Shown: positions 14,301 to 29,300 of the stretch, piece by piece | Numbering within the stretch: the first letter of the stretch is position 1 | Layout of the letters: each line of letters opens with the position of its first letter | Assembly (NCBI RefSeq): GCF_905220415.1 | Contig: NC_059565.1 | Coordinates: forward strand, 2,938,501 to 3,002,500 | DNA from: Colias croceus | Lineage: Eukaryota; Arthropoda; Insecta; Lepidoptera; Pieridae | Direction of reading: 5' to 3' | Length of the DNA: 64,000 nucleotides | Notes under the pieces: generated by a model | What the model was told of the DNA's origin: nothing | What the model saw: the letters and a program-made list of their open reading frames with translations, nothing else | The model's database searches: none | Made by a program: the position numbers and the translations under genes

Positions 14301-17300
14301 TTAATTAATTTGTTATTCAAATAAGAGACAAGGCTTTGTTTTCTGAAGGACGTCAAATGTTAAAATTTCAAATGTGTGAAATATTAGCCAATTTCCTAAT
14401 TATAGCATAAATATGTAAATATGTATAAATTATATGATTTATCCGATGATCAAAATATTATACATGACTTTTTTTCTCTCTATAGCACACAATGATTTTT
14501 ATAAAATAAAAATGAATCGCCAAATGTGTTGCTAAACGTAAAACCCGAGAACGGCTCGACCAATTCAGATAGTTTTTATACGTTTACGTCACAGAATACT
14601 TAGGTGTATAATTGCTAATGCTTAAAGCGCAAGGATGGTTCCTAAGGAGAGAACACATGAAAAAGGGGCAAAAGTACAGAACGACCTCTTCTGGGGCAGT
14701 TCCTAATAAGGATAGACGAAATTTGACTCATTCATGTTAGTTGAACCGACTTTGATGCATTTTGATAAAATGATAACTCACGGACAGACATTCATTTTGG
14801 CCAAATTAAGTAATTACTTATATCATTATTAAAAATGTTTTCTTTCTCTCTATAGCCTTCCTCGATAAATGAACTTTCTAACACCGAAAGAATATTTCAA
14901 ATCGGACCAGTAGTTCCCGAGATTAGCGCGTTCAAACAAACAAACAAACTCTTCAGCTTTATAATATTATAGTATAAATTAAAGTATTCACGCACTAACA
15001 GACATAGTGATTCATTTTAGGTATATTAGCATGAAAGTTGTTATTAATACATGCGCTTAGATTAACATCAGAGTCGAACCAAATATAACAAAATGACGTA
15101 TTTATGACGTCATGATAGTAAGGCTATCGATTGTATGCACTAACCTAGTTTTTAATTAGGTATGGTAAACACCTGATGGGACATGTCATCTAAATATACT
15201 AATGGACTTAGTGACTAACTAATTTATCAACATACCTACCAAAGTACTAGAATTAGAATTTAGAACTACTACCCCAGGGGCCGTATTATGACCTCTTATT
15301 TCCAGTCAGATTACGCCGTGAATTGAACTGACTGGCAAATTCTTATTTTGAACGCAATATCCAGCCATCGTTAAGCCATAGTTAATTATGGTATTATAAT
15401 TATGTAGGGTATTTTCTAGTTAGTTCAATTCATACTATCACAGAACAAATAATTATATTATGTTCTGTGAATACCTACTAGCCTACTACTAACTACTAAA
15501 CTTGACGATTGACAGATATACATATATTATAGAGGCATACTACTTCTTACATAACTACTTCAACTATTTTTAATCCTTTTTAACAGTAAAATACTACATT
15601 ATTTTTTAAGTTTGTTTACTGTTATTACTTACTAGTTGTGCCGCGAGGTTTTACCCACGGACGAACTGAGTGTAAAGTCGAGTATTTCGATAGCTCATGT
15701 GTTAGATATTCTATTATATAATCTATATACCTGTAAAGTTTCATTAAAAGACGTCCAGTAGTTTTTACATGAAAGAGTAATAAACTTCCATCCATACTTA
15801 CAATTTTTTTTTGCATTTATAAAATGTGCTTGCTTTCCGCCCGCGTTTTCCAAGAATAAACCCGCATAGTTCCCGTTCCTGTGGGATTTACGGGGTAAAA
15901 CCTATCCTGCGTTCAGGTCTCAAGCTATCTCTATGTATAACTAGACTATCTCTGTACCAAATTTCATCCAGATCGGTTTGGTAGGTTTTTTTTAAAGCGT
16001 CAAACATCCATACGTTCATCCATCCATACTTTTTTGCTTTGATAATATTATTAGTTTGATCTATTACCTCTAAAAACTATCTCTTTATTCGACCTAATTA
16101 CCTAACATCACGATGCCTATGAACGTGTGACTGTTGTCATAATATCAGTAATAAAACCAATTGTATTGTAATAATGACTGACCATATTTATACATCGATC
16201 GTGAGAAAAGAAATATTTAAATACAAGCTATCCTCCCGCGGCTTCGCCCGCGTTTTCAAAGAAACCCCGCATAGTTTCCGTTCCTGTGGGATTTTCGGGA
16301 TAAAACTTATCCTATGTGTTCATTTCAATGTAATCGGTTCAGTAGTATTTGTGTAAAAGAGTAACAAACTTACATACATACACATACATCCATCCTCACA
16401 AACTTTCGCATTTATAATATTAGTAGGTAGGTATACTGGTATAGGTATTTAAATTTAGTGATTGATATTCAAACTTTTTGTTGATTTACCCCGATTTACT
16501 ATCGGTTTTGTTCATCTTCAATTTTTAGAGACGATCCTATAATAAGACTCTGTAATTGTAATTCTTTGGGAATCGTGGGATAAAAAATATATTATCTACT
16601 TTTATATCTACAGAGAAAAACTGAAAAAAAGTTGTTTATAACTTACATACAACTTACAAGCCTAAAAGGTTAATATATATTATATTTATGTTAGAGTTTT
16701 CGATAAAAAAGATTTTCGCATTAAATTATAATTATCATACACTTATGTATAAATATTCATAAATACCTGTCAACAATTAAACTAATTTATATCTTCTAAG
16801 TATTTGTATATTTTTAATAAAAGGTTTCTTATATACCTAATATATTTTTCATTAAGTTTCTTTGTGAAACGGAAACTATAATTAATATTTGAAAACAAGA
16901 TAACTCTTATTATAATAACAAGAATGTTTTTCTCACTATTATAATAATAATCTTTTTATCTGTGACTTTATTTTCATGGGAAATGTGACGTATAGATAAC
17001 ATTATCTTTTAAATTATAAGTTAAAATAACGTTACTTGGGCATTGAGATATATTAATTATATTAGATAATATTACTACGTATGGAGAAGACACCACGAAC
17101 AAAATCTATGCGCCATTTTTTTGAGAATAATAAATAGAATAAGATTTAAAAATTATTATCTAGTTAGGTACCTCCCACATTAACTTAACTGGCAAGAGAT
17201 GGCGCAGGATAGAGTAAAATGGAGGCTCTTATTGTCGGAGGCCAAGACTCACTTTGGGTCCCTGCGCCACTCCAGTAAGCAGTAAGTAAGTTAGGTACCT

Positions 17301-20300
17301 AGGTACTTACCGATGAAAGTTATTCCTTTGCACTTTTCCGTATTATTTGTATTATTTGTGCAATATCGTAACTACACACTAAGGCGTATTTGATACGTTT
17401 CACTTTAAAACAAATAAAAAATGAGAGTGCAGTTAAGTCATATGGCTTATGTTGAGCGGAACATATGTGATGTAGGCGGTGTCGTCTCCATATGTATATC
17501 TCAATGTACTTGGGCCGTATTATGACCTCTTATTTCGAGACGGTTTAGGCCGTGAATTGAACTGACTGGCAAATCTCTTCCCCTATCTTTCAAGTTGGAT
17601 GAAATTACATACAATGTTCATAATTTAGATACCGTTGGGTTTGTTAGTTTGTTTGATTGTTTGAACGCGCTAATCTCAGGAACTACTAGTTCGATTTGAA
17701 AATTTATTTCGGTGTTTGATAGCCCATTTAAAGAATTCTTTCGGTGACCATTTATCGAGGAAGGCTAAAAGAAAGGAAGGCTATTATATCATCACGCTAA
17801 GACCAACAGAACTGGAGCCATGCGGGTAAAACCGCGGGGCACAGTTGATAGTTTAGAAATCAAGTCTATTCTTTATGCTATTCTTTATCATGTACTAATA
17901 AATGTATTTTTAGCATATTAATATAATTTTCTTTTATTTCCAGGTTCCATGGGCCAATCAGTATGGGGCGTAATTCTAATGATAATGTCAATTAGTGGTT
18001 TTATTTATTTTAATCCCACCGACATCATGTTATGGGAAAAACTGAATATGCGACCTGGTAACTATCTTTTTTTTATATTTTTTTATTCTATATAATTTGT
18101 GGTCAATGGAAATTTTAATTATTAATATTCGATTCACACTGTGATATGTGTCCTGTTTTTTTTTATTAAATTCACACGTATTTCTACCCACTTCAAAATT
18201 GTAGGAGATTTTGAGTTTTGAGTTTGAGTTTGAATTTTCAATTCGACTGTACGTATTTTTTAAGCATCATAGCTGTGGTCTTAGCTCTTAGTATACAATA
18301 TGTATGTCTACCTACTTCATAGCTGTTCTTAAAAAACGAGCTTCTCATGTGTTTCAAATTAAAAATTATCCAGATTTTAGCAGTTGTAAAATCGACTTGA
18401 TCATTTTTGTCTTGAGCACAGTATTACAATAATAATATTGTAATACTGTGGTCTTGAGTCTTTTGAGATCTTATTTTAATAAAAATAATGTTAAAAAATT
18501 ATTTGACTCTTTTCTCTTTCCTGACCGGTTATGTTTTCTTAAAAATTTAACATGATAATCTGTATTTTCTTATACACACTTTTTAATCTGTTTATATTCT
18601 GACAGGTCTCCCGCCGTACGAGTGGTGGTCTGATCCACCAGACCAAGTGCGTATGAGGGTGTACGTTTTCAATATAACGAACCATGATCGATTTCTGGCG
18701 GGTCTGGATGAAAAAATCAACGTAAAAGAAATAGGACCAATTACGTATTTGTGAGTATTATATTATAAAACTGTTCTGTTAAAATTATTTGTTCTGTTTA
18801 CATTTTTATGTTTACTGAAAGAAAATATTTCATTTTTTATAAGGTTTTTCGAAATTAAGAAAAAAAAGCTACACACTATTTAATTATACAGAATGACCAA
18901 TTGTCGGTATGTTAAGCGCGGAGGTCGTCGGTGCTAAGAAGGGACTCTTAGATTTGCATAGGTACACTGATCACGTAAAAAATACTGAAATAACAAAATC
19001 ACTTCAAAAATGTTTTGCTAATTTATACATATTTTCTTCTCTAGCTTCGCGCAGCAGGCATAATTCGCTAATGTGAGGATTTTGTCTATGAAATCATAAT
19101 CTTAAACGAAAGCTCACGTGCGGGTGGCAAAGTTGGGCGGGTTGCATAATATGGTTACATAAAGTTTTAAGAATTCATCTATTTGAAAAAAAATGCGTCT
19201 GGAATTTTATAAGTATTTTTTACGTACTGAGCGTAATTATGCAAAACTATAACCTCCTTTGAGCTTAGTATACCAACGGTGGGACACCCTGTATAGCTGA
19301 TTTACGACCGATATTTTATTGCATATTCATCTTTTCAAGGTTGTGTTATACAATATGAGTGCATGCAGTTTGTTGTTGTTTTCTTTATTGTAATTTATTA
19401 TAATGTAAAATACATTGTTTTCCTCTAACTTATTTTAAAAGATATATTTACATATCTATATGTCTAATATAAATCTAATGGTGTCCCAATTTTAATGCGT
19501 ATTTGAATATTGCGTAATCATTTTTAATTGCGACATAGGTACTTAACGATACATTTTATGACCATGTTACTGCATTTCCAAATATCTTTATTTAAAACTT
19601 TCTTATCAGTGTTCTGATTTAATTAATGGTTTTATTATACGTTATTTAAATTGTGAGTTTTCGAAACAATTTCCAAAAATTTTCTCGTTTCAATAATTAA
19701 GTAATCCATCTTACTACTGGTCCGAATTCGAGGAAGGCTATAGGTAAATTAACATCACATTTAAGACCAATAAGACCGGAGCAATGCGTGTAAAACCGCG
19801 GGGTGCAGCTAGCTATAATGTAGAGTTGCCTGAAAGATATTGCTTTTGAGCTACATATAAGGCCGCCTTCTCGTATATGTGTGTGTTATTAATTATTATT
19901 GTATCATAAAATATAAATAAAAAAATAAATTTATTGCTATATATTAATGTTTTTTGATTCGTGTGTAGGTAGGATTACTGCGCCTGTATTACCTAAATGT
20001 TACTAGTACATAAAAATATTATATTATCTGTGCTTAAGTAATTTTTTTTGTTATTTCAGAGAAAAATTATTACATTCCAAAATACGTTTTAACGAAAACG
20101 GAACCATGACATACGAAGCGAGGAGGTTTTTGATCTATCTTCCAGACGAAAACACCATCAATATGAACACAACAATTATTGTTCCTAATTTGGCTTTGTT
20201 GGTATGTATTTATTTCTATTATTATTGATAATGCGTAATAGGTTAAAATATAGGTACATAGATAATAAGTAATATTATCATAATATTATGTATGATAATA

Positions 20301-23300
20301 AAATTAATATTTTTAATAAAAATATATGTAATAAACATGACTATTCGACATCTTCCGTGATTTCTAGGCATTTCTTGAAATCTCTGATATCCTCATTTCT
20401 CTGCGACATACCTAATATAAATTTATTTTATTCTTCTTAATCTTAATTCTTATAATTTAAACCTCTATTAATCAGTGAAAACGTTGAGTGATGTTAGGTA
20501 TAGGTATGTGCAGAAATACACAAACAGACATACATAAATTTATGATAAAAACTATTATAGGGAAAATACCTACATTTTAGTGATTTTACTTTTCCCTATT
20601 TTTTTGCATGCCGTACGGCCGTGTGTAAGCGAGAGGGAATGATAAGCGCCGCCATTGAAGATTCGTTTCTTTAATGAAGCACGTTATACGCAAAAATTGT
20701 ACATGAAAAAATTACCACTACCTATATGAAAGAAGTAAATTTGTTTGTAAATGGTTACGTCACGTTACGTGTTTTCATAAACTTAATAAGTACGTCAAGT
20801 CTGTTTTTGTAAAAAGAATAATAGTGGGTATTAATTACCTTCTAAATTTCCGCCCTCGGCTTCGCCCTAAGGCTTTTCGCCCTAAGACTTTTCGCCCTAA
20901 GACTTTTCGCCCGCGTTTTCAAAGAAAAACCCGCGTAGTTACCGCTGCTGTGGGATTTTCGGGATAAAAAGTTCCTATGTCTTATTATTGGTCTTCAGCT
21001 ACTTGCTATCGTTATCGGTTCAGTAGTATTTGCGTGACAGAATAATAAACATCCATCCATCCATCCTCATATATTACACACATTTCACACATTTCCTTTC
21101 CCATCAGGTTGCCTGGTAGAGATTGCTGCTTAGCAATAAGGCCGCCTCTTGTACAAACTATGCCTTTCTTTTGTATTGTAATGTTATTTTTGTCCTAATT
21201 TTTGTTTGTGCAATAAAGTGTTATAAATAAAAATAAATAAATAAATATGTATATTAGTAGGATATTTATATCTCATTCAAACATTTACGGAACTTGAAGT
21301 TTAACAATTATTAGGTATATACTTATAATAAATTAAAATATTTTATCACTTTCCCATAAAAATAATACTAGTTACAACTTTCAAGTTCACGTCCTTTCAC
21401 AACACAACCTCATGAATATTGAATTCTATGCAAGAATTATTTTAATAATCTGTCAAAATTACGATGTCAAGGTGAAAGATTGTGTTTTTACGTAATTTTT
21501 AAACATTTTTAGGGTTCCGTATACAAGGGCAAAACGGGACCCTTTAGTGACCTTTTACTATCTGTTTGTCTGTCTGTCTGTACGTCTGTATCACATCAAG
21601 CTTAGATAATAAATTGAAATTTTTAGAAATGATATATTGTATTTTTGTTATAAAAAAACGGTTAAGCAACGGTTAGTACGGTCATAAATTGGATGGGTGA
21701 CCGATTTGTTGCAGTTACGCTTTAGCTTATATCTACGGAACCCTGAGTAACATGCGTCCGACTCGCACTTGGCATATTTTTATATTATTGTTACTTAGCT
21801 AAATTACTGCAGTAAGAAATAAGAATTATAATAATTTGTGGATCCTTATTTATTTAACGGAAACCTTAACCTTCCTAATGTGTTGTGATTTGGTAATTGC
21901 TTACGAGTATTAAATGTGTTTATTATTATTTATTTATTATTACTTATTATTATAAAGCTGAAGAGTTTGTTTGTTTGTTTGTTTGTTTGTTTGTTTGTTT
22001 GTTTATTTGTTTGTTTGAACGCGGTAATCTCGGGAACTATGGGTACGATTTGAAAAATTTTTTCGCTGTTATATAGCCCATTTATCGAGGAAGGTTATAG
22101 GCTATGTGTCATAACGCTACGACCAACTGGGGTGGAGCCACGGGGGTGAAACCGCGCGGAGCAGCTAGTAAATTTATAGACCGCAGTGCTTTGACCATTC
22201 ACTTGTCATAGATTAAACAGTAATTTTATAATAATTAATACCTACTATAAACTTGAACATATTCAACTAGCTAAATCAGACATTTCATGAATAGTCTAGG
22301 GCCTGTAGATGTATATGTATGTATGTATTTATTATAAATTATAATGTTGTTCAGCAATTAACTACCTAAATAAGTAGTTGTTGTGTGTTTGTCTGAATTA
22401 GGGCACAGAATAGTTAATAGAACTTATGGGTCTACTTCAATATAAATATTGTCTTAAAAATTAATCTTATGCGGTTGTCTGAAATTCAACATTATAATTT
22501 TTATACCTATTAATTTACCTAATAGATTATTACGTATTTTATTTTTTTCTTTATGGTAACATGACTGATTGTGTCTTTGTTTTTAATGATGACTATTATT
22601 AATCTAGTTGTAAAGTTTCCTATATTATATATGTTTATTTTGTAAACAAAAATACTTATCTGTGTTTATTACGTCTAGCCGTGTTATCATAATCATAATA
22701 TCAATAAAATGCAATAGTATCTATTAGTTATAACGTATTCTTGTGTATTGTATCGTAGTTTTTTCAATGTGCCTAAATTCTCATATCTCTGAGTAGATGG
22801 GTTTTACAATATCGGATCTAAGGCATGTCCAAGAATTAAAAGAGGTTATAACCCATATGTTGTAACTGCAAAGTTTCATCCAAATCCGTCCAGTAGTTTT
22901 TTCTTCGTAAAAGAGTAAAAAACATGGAATCAACACAAAAAGAGAAAATATATCTTTCTCTTTCGAAATTTTAAATTCTGACTTGAACTCTACTTTTGTT
23001 TTACTATGTATAGAGTAGAATGTAATATGTAATGTTTTTGAAGTGAAACTTCTTTAGGCGCGTTGAGAGTAAAATTTCAAGGTTAGGGCAATACCGTCAC
23101 GACATGGAGTAAGGTGACGATTTTGGTATCTCTGAATCTTGCCAAAGAAGTTTCACTTCTGACGCGTTTGATCGGCACAAATGCTTTTTTTTATTTAATT
23201 ATTTATTTATTTTCAGGGTATAGCATCCCGCCTCCACGACGCAAACTATTTCGTGCGTACGGGTTTCAACATATTAGTAAATTCACATAATTCACAGTGG

Positions 23301-26300
23301 TTCGTCAAAAGAAGTGTATATCAGTACTTATGGGACTATAGAGAAGGTATTTTGGAGACTACGAAGAATATAGCGCCTCAAATGGTGCCTACTACTAATA
23401 TGGGCATGTTGCATAGTGTGAGTTTTTTGTAGATTTTTTTATTCAAATTCGCATTTTTTGTTTTTGTAAAAGCTTTAACTCAAACACAAACCGAATAACT
23501 ATTTATTGTTTGTTGATATTAACTTGATTCCAATAAAAAAATTATGTGCAAACAAGTGATAACTGCGTTAAAAACAACCGACTTCAAACTTGCACTTGCA
23601 AAATTTACAAATACCTACAGACAAAAATGCTCATAAAATAAAAACTACTGGGCCTATCCCAATAAAATTTTTATGGGACCAATTCGACACCATCCCGCAT
23701 CGAACAAAAAAAGAATCACGTAAATCGGTTCAGAAACCTCGGAGTAATCGGTGTACATACATAAAAAAAACATACCGGCCGAATTGATAACCTCCTCCTT
23801 TTTTTGAAGTCGGTTAAAAATGTATCAAAATAATTGTTCCTTAAAATCTTTTCTTAACTATCTAATATTCGATTGCAATCTAATTTTGGAATCGATTAAT
23901 TGAGAAGTTATATATTATATAACAATATATTCATTAATTTTTATTGAATGGAAGTCAAATAATAAACATTAATTGGTATTGAAATTGGAATCAGAATGTG
24001 GTTATTGTTTTCCTGCCTCATTTTATCAGATATAATTTTATCAACCAACTTCAAAAAAGGAGAATGTTCTCAATTATGCTGGTATTTTTTTTTTAATTAT
24101 TATAAGTTTACCAATTTACGTTATTAATAATTATTTTATTTCAACAGATATACAAAGACTTCGTGGATAACGTGACAGTTAAAATAGGCCCTGAATGGGG
24201 ACACGAAAACTTCTTTAAAATAGATAAATATGGAGGAAGGGAACAGTTGAAAGGCTACGATTTAGAGGTATGTTGTTCTTGAATTATAATAAACTCTTTC
24301 GGACCATATAATTTTATAAAGAATCGATTTTTTTTCTATTATTTATAAATTTATATTTATAAAGCATTTGAATGCCATAGAACCAAAAATATAAATTCTT
24401 TCGGACCATGTTCAGTAATTGTGTATAATAATTGTGAACAATCATGAATAACACATGTCACATTTTAAATATATCGCCATCCTTAATCTAATATCTAATC
24501 CATACTAATATTATAAATGCGAAAGTAACTCTGTCTGTCTGTCTGTTACTCAATCACGCCTAAACTACTGAACCAATTTGCATGAAATTTGGTATGGAGA
24601 TATTTTGATACCCGAGAAAGGACATAGGTTACCTTTTATTGCGAAATATGTACCACGGGCGAAGCCGGGGCGGACCACTAGTCTAATATATATTATAAAG
24701 GCGAAAGTTTGTATGGATGTATGGATGTTTGTTACTCTTTCACGTAAAAACTACTGAACCGATTACAATGAAATTTAGCACACATATAGAGGGCAACTTG
24801 GATTAACACATAGGATAGTTTTTATCCCGGATCCCACGGGAACGGGAACTATGCGGGTTTTCCTTTGCAAACGCGGGCGAAGCCGCGGGCGGAAATCTAT
24901 AGTCCTTGATAAGTGTGCAATGTTAAGATGAAATCTGTCCGTGTATACAGGGTGTAATCGTAGTGTGCACAGGCACTTGAAACACTCCGATACATTTAGT
25001 ATGAAACTAGCTTCCGCCCGCGACTCCGTCCGCGCGGAAAAATTAAGAAAAATTAAGATTTATTTTTTTTCTACGTATTTTTCCGGGATAAAAAGTATCC
25101 TATTTTATGCCCAGGATAATAAGGTATATAATTATACCAAGTTTCATCGAAATCGAACCGTTAGTTTTCACGTGATGCCTGAACATACAGACAGACAGAC
25201 AGACAGACAAACATTTTTTTAATCATTAATTAATAATTTTATTTTGGGCTTGGTATCGATCCAGTAACACCCCCTGCTATTTATTTTTTTGCTATTTATT
25301 CGATGTACAGAATTGACCCTTCTACAGATTTATTATATGTATAGATATTAAAATACCATGTACATTTAATATGAAAGGTTTTATTTTTTTGTGTTCTTTT
25401 TTGGTATTTTAAGAGACGATTGTGAGTAGTTTTTATAGGTACTACTTACGTCAATTTTCTACTGTTGATGCGAAACTTTAGGCGCGTTCATTGTGAAAAT
25501 TTCAAGGTATCATGGCAATACCGTCACGTCATGGAGTAAGGCGATGATTTTGGTATCTTTGAATCTTGAAGAAATTTCACTTTGGACACGTTTGTTTACT
25601 GCCAATTTTTTATTTATTTACTAGCTGTGCTCCGCGGTTTTACCCGCAGTGCTCCGCTCCTGTTGGTCTTAGCGAGATGAAATAGCCTTCCTCGATGAAT
25701 AGGCTATCGAACACCGAAATATATTTTTTCAAATCGGGCCAGTAGTTCCCGAGATTAGCGCGTTCAAACAAACAAACAAACTCTTCAGCTTTATAATATT
25801 AGTATTTTATATATTTTGTAGACTTGTAATGAACGCCTGACCGGATCAACAGAGGGCGTCCTTTATCACCAACATTTGAAAAAAGATGATGTTCTATATT
25901 ATTTGAGAAAAACCATTTGTCGAACTATGCCTTTGTATTTTGATCGTAAGTATTGTTAAATATGGGATTATATAAAGTACCTGCCTACTAAAGTTATATT
26001 ATATGGACAAAATAATTATATTCAATTTTTAATTAAATAAATCACATAAAAAAAAGTTTCAATATTAACTATAATAATTAAATTATTTTTTATTTTTCAA
26101 ATATATGAATGCGAATAGCGTAGTTTTTAGTCGAGAATACGGGACATTTTATTTTCATCATGGAGTTCACATAATAAGGGATATAAAGTAAATAATACTA
26201 AAAGAATATCTGTCTTACTAAATAAAACTTTAGACAGGGTTTAACTCTAATAAAAAAATAAAATGGGGGGTTGCGCAGTTTTACTTTTAGTCCCGTTGTT

Positions 26301-29300
26301 ATGCGCGGGTTCTCTTTAATCTGGTTTTGTCGTATTTCACATAGACAACTATTAAAGTGACAGATCCCTGATTTTAAGTTAGACTGTGTTTAAAATTTTA
26401 AATTGTTTTGTGATTAAAATTAAAATTTTTGTGTTTAAAATTTGTAAGAAAAGTTTATTTTAGTTCATCAGAAAAATAACAAATGGACAAAATTTTCAAA
26501 TTAAAATTAATTTATATTCACTATAGAGATTTTATCCTGATATAATTTTAATATTAACTTACCTTATACATTATATTAAAACCACGAATAAGCAGTAAAA
26601 ATATAACAACATACCTACCCATAAAATCAAACGAATTTTTTTACAGAAAACTTTCTTTTGTTGAAATAATAATTTTTGGACATCGGTCAATTAGTTTTTA
26701 ATTAAAAGTTTTTCTTTCTATTATGTGTTGCTACCAAGAAGCTTATATCTAATACACTGGAGATTGCACTATGAACATTAACTTGTCACAAGAAAATATG
26801 ACCTTGAATGACGCCTGTATATTTTTTATCCCTTTCACACCTAACTTGGCAAGTTGGTGTGAAAGGGATAAAAAACACAGGCGTCATTCAAGGTCATATT
26901 TTCTTGTGACAAGTTAATGTTCATAGTGCAATCTCCAGTGTATTAGTTATAAGCTGCTTGGTTGCTATATAGATTTTCAAAATTATTTTAACAAGTATTA
27001 TTTTTACTTACAGAGGAAATAACAATAGACGATGTACCAGCATATCGATATAATTTATCTGAAAAAGCATTCGATCGCATCAAAAACGATACGGACTGTT
27101 ATGATATGGAGCCTTCGCTACCAGACGGACTGAGTGACACTTCTAAATGTTATGATGGTAAATATATTTTATTTAATTCTTCAACCGGTTTCTTAATTCG
27201 ATTTCTTTTTCTAGATTTGTTTCCTCAGAACTTTCGATAGGATGAACCGATCTTGATGTTTTTTTATATTCGAAAACTGACGTGAGGCACTCACGTCTCT
27301 CATATAGATTTGTTTAATCTATACTTTGTTTGTTTGTTTGAAGACGCTAATCTTTGGAACTACTGGTCCGATTTGAAAAATTCTTTCAGTGTTAGATAGC
27401 CATCGAGGAAGGTTATAAAGGTTATAATATGTATATCATCACGCTAAGACCAACAGGAGTGGAGCAATGCGGGTGAAATCGCGAAGCGTAACTAGTTTCT
27501 GATAATTTGAAGGCGCTTTATTTTTTTTATAATGAATGAATGATATATTATAAGCCTTCCTCGATAAATCTAACACCGAAATAATTTTTCAAATCGGACC
27601 AGTAGTTCCTGAGATTAGTGCGTTCAAACAAAAAAACTCTACAGCTTTATAATATTATGTATAGATATTTTAATTGAATGCCACAAAACACTAAATATCA
27701 AAAAATAGAGTTATCGACGTTTAAAAATGTTGTTGATGACGATGAATGATGATGATGATGATGATAAATAATAATTAATAAAAAATAGTGCTTTATATTT
27801 AATAATATTTATGCTACTCTTAATGTTAATGATAGTAATAAGTATAATAATAATGATGATTTAAAAATTAAAGACTTTTTAACGGATTTTAAACGCGATT
27901 TATTCATAAAATATCACTATACATAGCTAAGCTACATAGTATAAAATAATAATACCGCGGGCGGTAAACTAGTAATTTATTTATTTATTTATTTATTTAA
28001 ATATGTATATACACACCACAGCTGACAATTTTGACTTATCATACACAAATTTAATCACAATCATTGTATAATTTGACGTTTTCGCGGGATTCACTTAAAC
28101 ACTCAACACTTTAAATTACTTTATTTTTACTTTAACACAATATTACACAATATTACACAATATTACACAAGTTACACAAGTTACACAAGTTACACAAGAT
28201 ACACAAGATACACAAGGCAGATAATTGACATGAAATTTCTTATACGTATTCAACAAAACAATTCGCTAGTGCGATGCAAAAGTAAAGTGTCGCCATCTAT
28301 TGGTAACTTATGAAACTAATTGTCGTAACTTGACATATTGTAACATAATTAGACATTCCGCCCACCAAGGACTAGTCCGGAACAAAAAACAACTAAAATA
28401 TACCTCTAAACAAAACAAAAAATAACTAAACAAAACGTTACCGCCCACCGTGATACATCAACGTAGTGGCGTTAAACTCATACACAAACAAATACATATT
28501 AGCACACTTCAATCAACTGACCTTCCTTAAATTAAACAACTTTATAAGATAATCTTCTATTAACTAATCCTTTTATTTAGGCAAAATACTAATTTTACTT
28601 AACGGTCGTTTTAAATATCCATTCTTACACTTAATTGTTACAACACGAGTTATATTATCTGATCCAATATGTTTGTTTACAATTTTTCCTAAAATCCATT
28701 TAGAAGGTGGAACGTTATCATCTCTAATTATACAAATATCATTAATATTAGGTTCGTCTAATTTCGAATTCCATTTATACCTCTGATTTAAAGTAACCAA
28801 ATATTCTTTAGACCATCTACGCCAAAAATTATTAACCATTTTTTGAATAACATTCCATCTTTCTAATTTATTTACATTACAATCATCATAATTACGATCA
28901 CTTATATTTATAACCTATTAAAAAATGACCTGGGGTCAGTGGGAGAGGGTCATCTGCTTCACTACTAATAACAGAAATTGGCCTAGAATTAAGACATGCT
29001 TCGATCTGTGATAGTACTGTAGCTAATTCCTCATACGTTAAAATACTGTCACCTATGACCCGTTTCAAATGGTTCTTAGCACAACGCACTCCGGCCTCCC
29101 ATATCCCTCCAAAATTAGGTGATTGCGGCGGTATAAAATGCCACGTCGTAAATTCCAATGTAAGAAGTTCCGCAATTTCATCAGGTAAACTGGATTTAGC
29201 AGAGTCAAACATTTCTCGTAAATGTTTGTCCGCACCAACAAAGTTTGTGCCATTATCACTGAACAAATCCTGGCAACTTCCACGTCTAGACGTGAAGCGT

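Noticed and set aside
26730..26965. microRNA precursor
   Set aside because: The arms are far longer and more perfectly paired than an insect pre-miRNA; a foldback transposon fits better without small-RNA data.
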